A program made the position numbers and the translations under genes. Of a stretch of 50,159 nt of DNA, positions 24,136 through 33,077 are shown piece after piece; within the stretch, counting starts at the first letter, position 1; the number at the start of each line of letters is the position of its first letter. The DNA is from Mycolicibacterium vinylchloridicum (GTDB lineage Bacteria; Actinomycetota; Actinomycetes; Mycobacteriales; Mycobacteriaceae), in the NCBI RefSeq assembly GCF_013404075.1, contig NZ_JACBJQ010000041.1, positions 1 to 50,159 of the forward strand, given 5' to 3'. The notes beneath the pieces were generated by a model. That model made no database searches. It saw only the letters and a list, made by a program, of their open reading frames with translations, and had not been told where the DNA came from.

Positions 24136-25872
24136 GTGAAACTCATGACGACCGAACGTCCCCTGAACGGCCCGCAAACCACGGGCCGGGAGTACCGCAA
24201 CCTCAGCACGCCGCAGTACGGCACGACCACCGACATCAACGTCGCCGTCCCCATGCGCGACGGCATCTCCCTGCTCGCCGACGTCCACCGGCCCGACGGC
24301 CCGGCAGCTGAGGGGGCGCGATTCCCCGCGCTGATCGCCGCGTCGCCGTATCCACGGCAGATCCAGGACCTCGGCGCCCCGGCAGGATTCATCGAGGCCG
24401 GCGCGACCGACTTCTGGGTGCCGCGCGGCTACGGGCACGTCATCGCCAACCTGCGCGGCACCGGCGGCTCGGGTGGCACCTTCAATTTCTTCGACGCGCA
24501 GGAACGTCGCGACATGTACGACCTGGTCGAGTGGGCGGCTGCCCAGCCCTGGTGCGATGGCAACGTCGGGATGATCGGCATCAGCTACTTCGCGATGACC
24601 CAGCTGGAGGCCGCCGTCGAACGCCCACCCCACCTGAAGGCGATCTTCCCGGTAGCCGTGACCGCCGACCTGTACGAAGCCGCCGTGCACCACGGGTTGT
24701 TCTGCGCGTCGTTCGTGACACCGTTCCTGTCCATGCTGGGCCTGACCGCCGCCCGCAGCGACACGTTCTGGCGCAGCCGCCCATTGGGCGTGGCCCGCTG
24801 GGTGCTCAATACCAAACCGCTGCACCATAAATTCGCCACCATGAACGGCGAAGCGGCCGTGACGATGATGCGCGGGTTGCTGAAACTGCCGCACGACCCA
24901 CACCCCTGGGATGACCTATGGCTCGACGCCGCGGTACGCCATCCCACCCGCGACGAGTGGTGGGACGAACGCAATCTGCTGCCGCTGCTCGAAAACGTTG
25001 ACATTCCAGTCTATTTGGGCTGTGACTGGGAAAATGTGCCGCTGCATCTGCCGTCGACCTTTGCCGCTTTCGCCGGATTGACCAACAGTCCCGCCGTGCG
25101 GATGGGCATGCTCGGCCAATACGGCTTGACCTGGCCATGGGAGAGCCTGCACATCGAAGCCCTTGCCTGGTACGACCATTGGCTCAAGGGCCACGACACC
25201 GGCATCCTCGACGGGCCCGCGATCCGCTACATCCTGCCCGGCGCCGACGACTGGCGAACGGCCGAATCGTGGCCGCCTGCGGGCACCCATCGCGAACTCG
25301 CCCTGCGCGCCGACGGCGGACTCGCGGAAGAAGAAGGTGACTCCGGGGCGCGGGAATTCATGGTGCTCGGCGCCGGACTGGGCCGGGCCAAGCCCAGCGA
25401 GATCGATCCCCCGTCGTCGCTGACCTGGACCAGCGAGCCGCTCCCCGAGGCGCTCGACGTCGTCGGCGACATCGAACTGCGGCTGCTGGCCGGCGCCACC
25501 GCGGCCGACACCGCCTGGATCGTCACCCTGAGCGATGTCGCCCCTGACGGCAGCACCGAGGCGGTCACCGCCGGGTGGCTACGAGCCAGTCTGCGCGAGG
25601 TCGACGACGCGGCCAGCCGGCCCGGCGCGCCGGTCCTGCCGTGCCGCCATCCGGTCGCGGTGCCGATCGGCAAAGACGTCGAGTACCGGATTCCATTGGT
25701 GCCCAACGCCCGTCAGTTCGCGGCCGGCCATCGCATCCAGATCACGATCACCAGCGATGACCAGGACCCCGACACCCCCGCCATCATGAACTTCCGGCAT
25801 GCGAGTGTGGGAACCAGCAGCATCAACACCGTGCGGTCGTCGTCACGGCTGGTGTTGCCCGTTCTGAGCTGA
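24136..25872 (+). CDS. CocE/NonD family hydrolase (X-Pro dipeptidyl-peptidase S15 like)
   Basis: 578 residues. N-terminal alpha/beta-hydrolase with DGISLLADVHRP, RGTGGSGGTF and the nucleophile Ser150 in GMIGISYFAMTQ, interrupted by a helical cap. A C-terminal jelly-roll (from about 400: VVGDIELRLLAG, AAGHRIQITITSDD) is typical of CocE and S15 enzymes. They cleave esters or N-terminal X-Pro peptides; the substrate is not evident. Start taken at GTG 24136, with ATG 24145 as an alternative; neither has a good ribosome site, suggesting a leaderless or very short leader. Confidence 0.87.
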   Translation: MKLMTTERPLNGPQTTGREYRNLSTPQYGTTTDINVAVPMRDGISLLADVHRPDGPAAEGARFPALIAASPYPRQIQDLGAPAGFIEAGATDFWVPRGYGHVIANLRGTGGSGGTFNFFDAQERRDMYDLVEWAAAQPWCDGNVGMIGISYFAMTQLEAAVERPPHLKAIFPVAVTADLYEAAVHHGLFCASFVTPFLSMLGLTAARSDTFWRSRPLGVARWVLNTKPLHHKFATMNGEAAVTMMRGLLKLPHDPHPWDDLWLDAAVRHPTRDEWWDERNLLPLLENVDIPVYLGCDWENVPLHLPSTFAAFAGLTNSPAVRMGMLGQYGLTWPWESLHIEALAWYDHWLKGHDTGILDGPAIRYILPGADDWRTAESWPPAGTHRELALRADGGLAEEEGDSGAREFMVLGAGLGRAKPSEIDPPSSLTWTSEPLPEALDVVGDIELRLLAGATAADTAWIVTLSDVAPDGSTEAVTAGWLRASLREVDDAASRPGAPVLPCRHPVAVPIGKDVEYRIPLVPNARQFAAGHRIQITITSDDQDPDTPAIMNFRHASVGTSSINTVRSSSRLVLPVLS

Positions 25873-25877
25873 GACAC

Positions 25878-25946
25878 CGAGCGACTTCGGCGCGCTTTCG
25901 TTCGCTCGTCAGCGGCGGTTTTCGCGCCGAAATCGCAGTTCTGCGA
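25878..25946. promoter_or_regulatory. Interleaved inverted repeats before the CMD gene
   Basis: Three stems fit into 69 bp. CGAGCGA (25878-25884) pairs with TCGCTCG (25902-25908). TTCGGCGCG (25886-25894) pairs with CGCGCCGAA (25923-25931). TCGCAG-TT-CTGCGA is at 25933-25946, ending 3 bp before the ATG. The first two stems interleave and so cannot form together as simple hairpins. They could be an attenuator-like leader, a bidirectional stop for the hydrolase transcript, or operators. Confidence 0.45.
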
Positions 25947-25948
25947 TC

Positions 25949-26338
25949 ATGACGACCATGGACCAGGCGACATATGACAAGGGACGACAGATTCGCGCAG
26001 CGGTGCTCGGCGAGGAGTACGTCGCCAACGCCGAGCGCAGCGCCGACGAGTTCAGCAAGCCACTGCAGGATCTGCTCACCGAGTACTGCTGGGGCGCGGT
26101 CTGGGGCCGCGACGAGTTGCCGCTCAAGACCCGCAGCATGCTGAACCTGGCGATGATCTCGGTGCTCAACCGCCCGCACGAGCTCAAGACGCACGTGCGC
26201 GGGGCGCTGACCAACGGCGTCACCCGCGAGGAGATCCGCGAAGTACTGCTGCAGGTGGCGATCTATGCCGGCGCACCGGCCGCAGTCGACGGCTTCCGCA
26301 TTGCGCGGGAGGTCTTCGCCGAACTCGAGGCCCGATGA
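25949..26338 (+). CDS. Carboxymuconolactone decarboxylase (CMD) family protein
   Basis: 129 residues, all-helical CMD fold (DLLTEYCWGAVWGRDELPLKTRSMLNLAMISVLNRPHELKTHVRGALTNGVTREEIREVLLQVAIYAGAPAAVDGFRIA). The single Cys (EYCWG) is not the CxxC of AhpD, so a peroxidase-type role is unlikely. The pattern resembles 4-carboxymuconolactone decarboxylases, but a substrate cannot be given. Overlaps the next gene by ATGA, so the two enzymes probably share a pathway. Confidence 0.87.
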   Translation: MTTMDQATYDKGRQIRAAVLGEEYVANAERSADEFSKPLQDLLTEYCWGAVWGRDELPLKTRSMLNLAMISVLNRPHELKTHVRGALTNGVTREEIREVLLQVAIYAGAPAAVDGFRIAREVFAELEAR

Positions 26339-27246
26339 GCGGCGAACTCGGAGCCATCGGGTTCATCGGCCTGGGAAATATGGGCTTTCCCATGGCCGTC
26401 CGGCTGATCGACGCCGGTCACTCGCTGGTCGTCTTTGACACCCGCCCCGAGATCGTGGCGTCCGCTGTGGAATTGGGTGCGCAGGCGGCTTCGTCACCGC
26501 GTGACGTCGCCGACCGCAGCGAGACCGTACTGGCGAGCCTGCCGTCGGTGCAGGCCTCCCGCGATGTCGCCACCGGCCCCGACGGGGTGATCAAAGGGCA
26601 GCGCGTCAAACGTTTCGTCGACCTGTCCACCGTCGGCAGCACCGCCGCACAACAGATCCAGGCCCAACTCGCGCAGCGCGGGATCGCGATGCTCGACAGC
26701 CCGGTCAGCGGCGGTGTCGGCGGAGCAACGAAAGGCACTTTGGCCCTGATGGTTTCGGGACCACGGGAGGTCTACGATCTCATCGCACCGGTACTCGCAC
26801 AGCTGGGCACGCCGTTCTTCGTCGACACCAAATCCGGTGCGGGCCAGACGATGAAACTGGTCAACAATCTGCTCGCCGCCACGGCGTTGGCCACCACCTG
26901 CGAGGTGGTCGTGATGGGCGTCAAGGCCGGCCTGGACCCGTCGGTGATGATCGACGTGATCAACGCAGGCTCGGGCGCCACGAACGCCAGCCGCGACAAG
27001 TTCCCGAATTCGATTCTGCCGCGCAGCTTCGACTACGGATTCGCCACCGGCCTGATGGTCAAGGACGTCAGGCTGTATCTGGAAGAGGCGGCCGCACTGG
27101 GCATTCCCAGCGAGGTGGCAGCGGCCGTGGGACGACTCTGGGAGACGGTCATGAGCGAAGAGGGAGCGGAGTCGGATTTCACCTCCGCGATCAAACCTCT
27201 GGAGGCGGCTGCCGGTGTCGTCGTCGACGGGCGGCCAGCGGGCTAA
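26335..27246 (+). CDS. NAD(P)-dependent beta-hydroxyacid dehydrogenase (3-hydroxyisobutyrate dehydrogenase family)
   Basis: 303 residues. The Rossmann motif is GFIGLGNMGFPMA. The substrate loop is DSPVSGGVGGATKGTL. The catalytic lysine is in GAGQTMKLVNN, and the C-terminal contact is KDVRLYLEEA, all intact. The family oxidises 3-hydroxyisobutyrate, tartronate semialdehyde and similar hydroxyacids. Coupled to the CMD gene. Its TAA stop interlocks with the TAG of the small ORF on the other strand. Confidence 0.88.
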   Translation: MSGELGAIGFIGLGNMGFPMAVRLIDAGHSLVVFDTRPEIVASAVELGAQAASSPRDVADRSETVLASLPSVQASRDVATGPDGVIKGQRVKRFVDLSTVGSTAAQQIQAQLAQRGIAMLDSPVSGGVGGATKGTLALMVSGPREVYDLIAPVLAQLGTPFFVDTKSGAGQTMKLVNNLLAATALATTCEVVVMGVKAGLDPSVMIDVINAGSGATNASRDKFPNSILPRSFDYGFATGLMVKDVRLYLEEAAALGIPSEVAAAVGRLWETVMSEEGAESDFTSAIKPLEAAAGVVVDGRPAG

Positions 27247-27386
27247 AGCGCGCGCCACCAGCTGATCGGCCGCTCCACGGCTGACGAGCTCTGCCAGGCC
27301 GGGCGCCACAGCCCCTGCGTGGATTTCCCTGCCTGGGTTTCCAGCAGTTGATGGACGCGACGACTCAACCAATTGCGTGACACCAT
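27243..27386 (-). CDS. Small ORF, 47 residues, unknown function
   Basis: ATG 27386 is preceded at 5 bp by a perfect AGGAGG. The frame reads MVSRNWLSRRVHQLLETQAG and continues to a TAG overlapping the dehydrogenase stop. It holds five Trp, eight basic residues and no membrane helix (RPAWQSSSAVERPISWW near the end). The ideal ribosome site argues that it is translated. It is separated from pdxT by 86 bp upstream, so it could follow its own promoter or pdxT read-through. No family recognised. Confidence 0.6.
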   Translation of the reverse strand: MVSRNWLSRRVHQLLETQAGKSTQGLWRPAWQSSSAVERPISWWRAL

Positions 27387-27472
27387 CACGACCTCCTACC
27401 GCCGCGCCGCGCGCCGAGATTCGAGTATGGGCAATGTCCTCGGCACAGCGGGACTGCCCACATTGACGTCGT

Positions 27473-28084
27473 CTAAACGTCGGGCGACAAATTGGCGGTG
27501 CCGGCGACGATGTCGACGAACAGCTTGTGCACCCGCCGATCGCCGGTCATCTCAGGGTGGAACGCAGTGGCCAGCACCCGGCCCTGCCGCACCGCGACGA
27601 TGTGATCGCCAGCTCTGGCCAACACCCGAACCTGCGGCCCGACCCGCTCCACCCATGGCGCCCGGATGAAGACCGCATGTGCGGGGCCGTCCAGCCCTTC
27701 GAACGCGATATCCCCCTCGAAGGAGTCCACCTGTCGTCCAAAAGCGTTGCGCCGCACCGTCATATCGATACCAGCCAGTGGCACCGCCGCACGGCCGGGG
27801 GCGCCGGCGTCGAGGATCTCGGTGGCCAGCAGGATCATGCCCGCGCACGAACCGTAGGCCGGCATACCGTCGGCCAGGCGTTGCCGCAGCGGCTCCAGCA
27901 GCTCGAATTCGCGGAGCAGGTGACTCATCGTGGTGGACTCACCGCCGGGGATGACCAGGGCGTCGACCGTGTCGAGCTCACTGCGGCGACGAACCGTGCC
28001 CGCGTCGGCGCCCGCTTCACGCAGGGCGGCCAGGTGCTCACGGGTGTCGCCCTGCAAGGCCAGCACGCCGACTCGCACGCTCAC
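27473..28084 (-). CDS. pdxT: Pyridoxal 5'-phosphate synthase glutaminase subunit PdxT
   Basis: 203 residues from GTG 28084. Class I glutaminase that feeds ammonia to PdxS. Visible are GVLALQGDTREHL, the oxyanion loop PGGESTTM, the nucleophile Cys in YGSCAGMI, and the His-Glu pair in ATAFHPEMT. GTGA overlap with tesB means translation is coupled through pdxS-tesB-pdxT. Equivalent of Rv2604c. Confidence 0.95.
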   Translation of the reverse strand: MSVRVGVLALQGDTREHLAALREAGADAGTVRRRSELDTVDALVIPGGESTTMSHLLREFELLEPLRQRLADGMPAYGSCAGMILLATEILDAGAPGRAAVPLAGIDMTVRRNAFGRQVDSFEGDIAFEGLDGPAHAVFIRAPWVERVGPQVRVLARAGDHIVAVRQGRVLATAFHPEMTGDRRVHKLFVDIVAGTANLSPDV

Positions 28085-28923
28085 CGGCCGGTGTATCCGC
28101 GCTTGTAGCGCGTCAACCCCTCCTGCATGACGGCGGCGACCATCTCCCCGTACTGGTTGAAGATCTTGCCCTGGGTCAGCGACCGGCCGCCGCATGCCGA
28201 CGGCGAGGACTGGTCATAGAGCAACCACTCGTCGGCGCGGAACGGCCGCATGAACCACATCGCGTGATCCAGCGAGGCGATATTGAGGTGCTTGCGTTCC
28301 TCAGGGTGATTGACCTGTGCGGAGCCGAGCAGCGTCAGATCACTCATGTAGGCCAGCGCGCAGATGTGCAGCACGTGATCGTCGGGCAGCGGGTCCTTGT
28401 GCTTGAACCAGACCTGCTGCTGGGACGCCTTGCCGGGCAGCAGGGCCACCTCCGCGCGCGGGACGATGCGGACATCCCACTCGGCGAATTGGGAGAACCC
28501 GGCCTCGTCGAACACCCCGCCCTTGGAGATGAACCCGGGCAGATTGTCGGGCGGTGATGCGTCGGGCATCGTGTCCTGATGTTCGATGCCGCTCTGGTCG
28601 CTCTGGAACGACGCGGACATCGAGAAGATGGTTTCGCCGTGCTGGATGGCGTTGACCCGCCGGGTGACGAACGAGCCGCCGTCGCGCAGTCGCTCGACGA
28701 GGTAGACCGTGGGCTTGGTGGCGTCACCGGGGCGCAGGAAGTAGCCGTGCAGCGAGTGCACCTGAAACGCGGGGTCCACGGTGCGTACCGCCGACACCAG
28801 AGACTGGCCGGCCACATGGCCGCCGAAAGTGCGTTGCAGGAAACCTGATTCGGGGCTGAACACTCGCCCCCGGTAGATGTTGACCTCGAGTTGTTCGAGA
28901 TCGAGGATCTCTTCGATCGCCAT
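28081..28923 (-). CDS. tesB: Acyl-CoA thioesterase II TesB
   Basis: 280 residues, double hotdog fold. Visible TesB blocks are VFSPESGFLQRTFGGHVAGQSLVSAVRTV, VHSLHGYFLRPGD, ASLDHAMWFMRPFRADEWLLYDQSSPSACGGRSLTQGKIFNQYGEMVAAVMQEGL, with the Asp/Ser-Thr/Gln catalytic set in the last block. Hydrolyses acyl-CoA to fatty acid and CoA. It sits between pdxS and pdxT exactly as in M. tuberculosis (Rv2605c); the reason for this arrangement is not known to me. Confidence 0.94.
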   Translation of the reverse strand: MAIEEILDLEQLEVNIYRGRVFSPESGFLQRTFGGHVAGQSLVSAVRTVDPAFQVHSLHGYFLRPGDATKPTVYLVERLRDGGSFVTRRVNAIQHGETIFSMSASFQSDQSGIEHQDTMPDASPPDNLPGFISKGGVFDEAGFSQFAEWDVRIVPRAEVALLPGKASQQQVWFKHKDPLPDDHVLHICALAYMSDLTLLGSAQVNHPEERKHLNIASLDHAMWFMRPFRADEWLLYDQSSPSACGGRSLTQGKIFNQYGEMVAAVMQEGLTRYKRGYTGR

Positions 28924-28926
28924 CTA

Positions 28927-29853
28927 TTACCAGCCGCGCTGGGCCAGTCGGTGCGGCTCCGCGATCTCCTCGACGTTGATTCCGACCATGGGCTCACCCA
29001 GTCCCCGCGACACCCGTGCGAGCACGTCGGGGTCGTCGAAGAAGGTGGTGGCCTTGACGATGGCGGCCGCGCGCACCGCGGGGTCGCCGGACTTGAAGAT
29101 GCCTGAGCCGACGAACACGCCCTCGGCGCCGAGCTGCATCATCATCGCGGCGTCAGCCGGGGTGGCGATGCCGCCCGCGGTGAACAGGGTGACCGGCAGT
29201 TTGCCCGCCCGCGCTACCTCCACGACGAGGTCGTAGGGCGCCTGCATGTCCTTGGCCGCCACGAACAGCTCGTCCTCCGACAGCGATGACAGCCGGCGGA
29301 TCTCCGCGCCGATGGACCGCATGTGGGTGGTCGCATTGGAGACGTCGCCGGTGCCTGCCTCCCCCTTGGAGCGGATCATCGCCGCGCCCTCGGTGATGCG
29401 GCGCAATGCCTCACCCAGGTTGGTCGCCCCGCAGACGAACGGGACCGTGAAACGCCACTTGTCGATGTGATGGGTGTAGTCGGCCGGGGTCAGTACCTCG
29501 GACTCGTCGATGTAGTCCACACCGAGGCTCTGCAGGATCTGCGCCTCGACGAAGTGGCCGATGCGCGCCTTGGCCATCACCGGGATGGTGACCGCCGAGA
29601 TGATGCCCTCGATCAGGTCGGGGTCGCTCATCCGGGCCACGCCACCCTGGGCACGGATGTCGGCGGGGACTCGCTCCAGCGCCATCACGGCCACGGCGCC
29701 GGCACCCTCGGCAATGCGTGCCTGCTCGGGGGTGACGACGTCCATGATGACGCCGCCCTTGAGCATCTCTGCCATGCCGCGCTTGACCCGAGCGGTACCC
29801 GTCTGCGCGCCGGCCGAGCCGTTGGATCCAGCTGCGGTAGCTCCGGTTTCCAC
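28927..29853 (-). CDS. pdxS: Pyridoxal 5'-phosphate synthase lyase subunit PdxS
   Basis: 308 residues from GTG 29853. Builds PLP from ribose 5-phosphate, glyceraldehyde 3-phosphate and ammonia in a dodecameric complex with PdxT. The conserved parts include RVKRGMAEMLKGGVIMDV, the first catalytic lysine in VMAKARIGH, the second in RSKGEAGTGDV and the phosphate site in LFTAGGIATPADAA and GSGIFKSGDP. GAAGGGA lies 8 bp before the chosen start; an ATG at 29901 has no clear site. Stop is 3 bp before tesB. Confidence 0.95.
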   Translation of the reverse strand: METGATAAGSNGSAGAQTGTARVKRGMAEMLKGGVIMDVVTPEQARIAEGAGAVAVMALERVPADIRAQGGVARMSDPDLIEGIISAVTIPVMAKARIGHFVEAQILQSLGVDYIDESEVLTPADYTHHIDKWRFTVPFVCGATNLGEALRRITEGAAMIRSKGEAGTGDVSNATTHMRSIGAEIRRLSSLSEDELFVAAKDMQAPYDLVVEVARAGKLPVTLFTAGGIATPADAAMMMQLGAEGVFVGSGIFKSGDPAVRAAAIVKATTFFDDPDVLARVSRGLGEPMVGINVEEIAEPHRLAQRGW

Positions 29854-29935
29854 TGTCAGTCCCTTCGTTTGATACGGATCCAGTCTAAAGGGCGTGTCCA
29901 AACTGAATATCTGCGCTGTTTAGCTGGTCAACTGC

Positions 29936-30973
29936 TCAGCGGATCGCGTGTAACTCCCTGTCGGCCCCGCCACCTCCGTCGGCCAACAGATTGGCCTCCG
30001 CGAGCAGCTCGCCCAGCTGCAGCGGATAGACCGTCTGTCCTCCCGCGGCCAGCTGATCGATCGTTGCGGAGTCACACCAGCGGTGGCCGTGAATGTACCG
30101 CAGCTCCAACGGGGTGCGCCCGGCCGCGGTCGGTTCGAACCGGGCCGTGCGGTGCACGAAGTAGAACTCCTGGCTGGACACGACGGTGCCGTTGAAGTCG
30201 ATCAGGGAGTCGCGCCGCCACACCGGCCCGATCATCTGGGCCGGATCCACCTGCAATCCGGTCTCCTCGGCGATCTCCCGGACGGCGGCGTCGACCAGGC
30301 GCTCGCCCGGCAACGCCTGCCCGCCGACGGTGAACCACCAGCGTGGAGCCACCCCGCCGGGCACGGCAGGGTCGGACCCGCAGAACAGCAGTACCGCACC
30401 CTGGTCGTCGAGCAGCACCACCCGCGCCGAGGTGCGGCGGTCCACCTGCTCGGCGCCCCCCGCCGTCGTGGTGTCGGCGCGCTCAGCGATCTCGAAGTAG
30501 GTCGGCAGCGGGGCGGTGCCGGCCAGGCGCAACCATCGGACGGGACGGCGTTCCCGCAGCGCGAGGGTGTCGCGCACGGCGTCGTTGTGAAACCGCCGGG
30601 CCAGCAGCACCCGGGCCTCGGCGTCGGCGAGCTCGGCGACCAGCGACACCGGCATCGCCGTGGGATCGACCATCCCGAGGGCTGCCGACAACTCGTTTTC
30701 GGCGGCTTCACGACCGGCGCGCGGTGCGCGTTCGGCCGCGTCGGCCAGCGCAGCCAGTCGCTTGCCTTCTCCACGTCCGCGGTAGGTGTCTGCAGCGACC
30801 GCGCGGGCGACCACAGAACGGCGGGCCAGCGCGCCGTCCAGCGCCTGCCAGGACAGGTCGTAGCGGATGTGCAGGCGGTCCAGCCGGTTGGCGGTCTGCA
30901 GCGCCAGCAGCGCACTGACGACCAGGACGAGGATCAGCAGCGCTGTCAGTGTCCAGTACAACGGCGCATTCAT
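29936..30973 (-). CDS. Membrane-anchored Nudix hydrolase
   Basis: 345 residues. One N-terminal membrane helix (LYWTLTALLILVLVVSALLAL), a helical middle, and a C-terminal Nudix domain with a complete box (G-x5-E-x7-REIAEETGL in GGQALPGERLVDAAVREIAEETGL). It should hydrolyse a nucleoside diphosphate-linked compound near the membrane. Its ATG overlaps the pimA stop by one base, so it is the last gene of the PIM operon; equivalent of Rv2609c. A role in handling GDP-mannose or CDP-lipid products would fit but is inference. Confidence 0.88.
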   Translation of the reverse strand: MNAPLYWTLTALLILVLVVSALLALQTANRLDRLHIRYDLSWQALDGALARRSVVARAVAADTYRGRGEGKRLAALADAAERAPRAGREAAENELSAALGMVDPTAMPVSLVAELADAEARVLLARRFHNDAVRDTLALRERRPVRWLRLAGTAPLPTYFEIAERADTTTAGGAEQVDRRTSARVVLLDDQGAVLLFCGSDPAVPGGVAPRWWFTVGGQALPGERLVDAAVREIAEETGLQVDPAQMIGPVWRRDSLIDFNGTVVSSQEFYFVHRTARFEPTAAGRTPLELRYIHGHRWCDSATIDQLAAGGQTVYPLQLGELLAEANLLADGGGGADRELHAIR

Positions 30974-32097
30974 CAGCCGGCGACCCTGACCTTGGCTCCC
31001 GCGCCGGCCACCGTCTCGTAGACCCGCATGATCTGATCGGCCACCACCGGCCAGTCGTAGCGCAGCACCGCGGTGTTGGCTGCCGCCACGTAGCGCGCGC
31101 GCAGCGCTTCGTCGTCGAGCACCTCGACAAGTCCCTGCGCGAGCGCCTCGGCGTCGTCGACCGGAACCAGCCGGCCTGCCTTGCCGTCGAGCAGCACCCG
31201 TCGGAACGCGTCGAGGTCGCTGGCCACCACCGGGGTGCCCGCGGCCATCGCCTCGACCAGCACGATGCCGAAGCTCTCACCGCCGGTGTGCGGGGCACAG
31301 TAGACATCGGCGCTGCGCAGTGCGGCCGCCTTCTCGGCGTCGTCGACCTGACCGAGGAATTTCAGGTGGCCCGCGAGCTCGCCGCACTTCTCCCGCAGCT
31401 CGTCCTCGTCACCGCGCCCGACGATCAGGATCTCGATGTCGGCGAACCGCTCCACCAACTTCGGTAGCGCATCGACGAGCACCGCCATGCCCTTGCGCGG
31501 CTCGTCGAAGCGGCCGAGGAACAGCACCGTCTTGCCCGGCCGTGGATAGCCGTCCAGCAGCGGTGCCGCCTTGAGGGCGGCGACGTCGACACCGTTGGGG
31601 ATCTCGACCGCGTCGGAGCCCAGCGCCTCCATCTGCCATCGGCGGGCCAGATCGGACACCGCGATGCGGCCGATGATCTTTTCGTGGAAGGGCCGCAGGA
31701 TGCCCTGAAACACACTGAGCGTCAACGACTTTGTGGTCGAGGTGTGGAAGGTCGCCACGATCGGACCCTCCGCGGCCTGCAGGGCCAGCATCGACAGGCT
31801 GGGCGCGTTGGGCTCGTGCAGGTGCAGGACGTCGAAGTCGCCCTGGGCGAGCCACTTCTTGACCTGCCGGTGGGTGGCCGGCCCGAACCGCAGCCGCGCC
31901 ACCGAGCCGTTGTAGGGAATCGGGACCGCCTTGCCGCCGGAGACGACGTAGTCGGGCAGCTCCACATCCGGCGACGACGGTGCCAGCACGCTGACCTCGT
32001 GACCGCGGGCGCGCATCACCTCGGCAAGCTGCAGGACGTGCGACTGCACCCCGCCGGGCACGTCGAACGAATACGGGCAGACCATGCCGATGCGCAT
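30973..32097 (-). CDS. pimA: Phosphatidylinositol alpha-mannosyltransferase PimA
   Basis: 374 residues, GT4, GT-B fold. Transfers the first mannose from GDP-mannose to the inositol of phosphatidylinositol on the inner face of the membrane. Visible are the N-terminal VCPYSFDVPGGVQSHVLQLAEVMRARGHEV loop, LFLGRFDEPRKGMAVLVDAL, and the donor site CAPHTGGESFGIVLVEAMAAGTPVVASDLDAFR. Between patA and the Nudix gene with 1-bp overlaps on both sides, as in other mycobacteria. Confidence 0.96.
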   Translation of the reverse strand: MRIGMVCPYSFDVPGGVQSHVLQLAEVMRARGHEVSVLAPSSPDVELPDYVVSGGKAVPIPYNGSVARLRFGPATHRQVKKWLAQGDFDVLHLHEPNAPSLSMLALQAAEGPIVATFHTSTTKSLTLSVFQGILRPFHEKIIGRIAVSDLARRWQMEALGSDAVEIPNGVDVAALKAAPLLDGYPRPGKTVLFLGRFDEPRKGMAVLVDALPKLVERFADIEILIVGRGDEDELREKCGELAGHLKFLGQVDDAEKAAALRSADVYCAPHTGGESFGIVLVEAMAAGTPVVASDLDAFRRVLLDGKAGRLVPVDDAEALAQGLVEVLDDEALRARYVAAANTAVLRYDWPVVADQIMRVYETVAGAGAKVRVAG

Positions 32098-33077
32098 CAG
32101 CGTTCCCCGAGCCGAGCCCGCCGCTCATCGGACAGATCGGACAGCCACTGCGGCTGCAGCATGTGCCAATCCTGGGGATGCGCCGCGATATTGGCGCCGA
32201 AGCGATCGGCCAATGCCTGGGTGATGATGCCGACGTCGCCGCTGGAGCAATCCAGCTCCGGATGGATGTCGACCACCCAGCCGTCATCGGTGAACCAGGT
32301 ATGCACCGGCAACAACGCCGCTCCGGTCTCCAACGCAAGCTTGGCCGAACCGGCCGGCATTCGGGTGGCCTCACCGAACAGGTCCACGGGCACCCCGGAG
32401 CGACTCAGGTCCCGTTCGGCCATCAGGCAGACCACCCGGTTGGCCCGCAGCCGTTCGACGAGGACCTGATAGACCGACCGCTCACTCCTGCCAGATGTCG
32501 CCGGCTCCGCGGCTCCGCCGGTCAGCGGCAGCACCTCGAAACCAAGGCTCTCGCGATAATCGAGAAATCGCTTGTACAGCGACTCGGGCTTGAGGCGCTC
32601 GGCGACCGTGGTGAAGGTGCCGTTCTTCTGGACCAGCCAAACCCCGGCCATGTCCCAGTTGCCGCTGTGCGGCAGCGCCATGACCGCGCCACGGCCAGCG
32701 GCCAGTGCGGCCTCCAGGTGCTCCTGGCCGAACGCGGTCTTGTCGAGCAGCGGACCCAGCTTGGTGTGGTCCATCGTGGGCAACCGGAATGCCTCCCGCC
32801 AATATCGCGCGTAAGAGGCCAGCGAAGCACGAAGCAGCGAATCCGGCACCTCGGCGGGCGTCGTACCGATCACCCGAGCCAGGTTCTTGCGCAGCTGGGC
32901 AGGGCCGCCACCCTGCGCCGCGTACCAGGCGCCGGCGTCGAAGGCATTACGCGCCACAAACTCCGGCATAGCCCGAACCATCCGCCACCCGGCGGCGTAG
33001 CCGAGATCGCTGACGTATTCGGTGCCCGGGAGCCGGCCGCGGCCCGCCTTCCACAGCTGCCCCGGTGTGCTGATCAC
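32097..33077 (-). CDS. patA: Phosphatidylinositol mannoside acyltransferase PatA
   Basis: 326 residues from GTG 33077. Acylates the 2-linked mannose of PIM. The HxxxxD catalytic motif is HSGNWD in MALPHSGNWDMAGVWLV. TVAERLKPESLYKRFLDYRESLGFEVLPL and VVCLMAERDLSRSGVPVDLFGE are characteristic of the family. Its start overlaps the pgsA stop (GTGA), and its stop shares one base with the pimA start. Equivalent of Rv2611c. Confidence 0.94.
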   Translation of the reverse strand: MISTPGQLWKAGRGRLPGTEYVSDLGYAAGWRMVRAMPEFVARNAFDAGAWYAAQGGGPAQLRKNLARVIGTTPAEVPDSLLRASLASYARYWREAFRLPTMDHTKLGPLLDKTAFGQEHLEAALAAGRGAVMALPHSGNWDMAGVWLVQKNGTFTTVAERLKPESLYKRFLDYRESLGFEVLPLTGGAAEPATSGRSERSVYQVLVERLRANRVVCLMAERDLSRSGVPVDLFGEATRMPAGSAKLALETGAALLPVHTWFTDDGWVVDIHPELDCSSGDVGIITQALADRFGANIAAHPQDWHMLQPQWLSDLSDERRARLGER

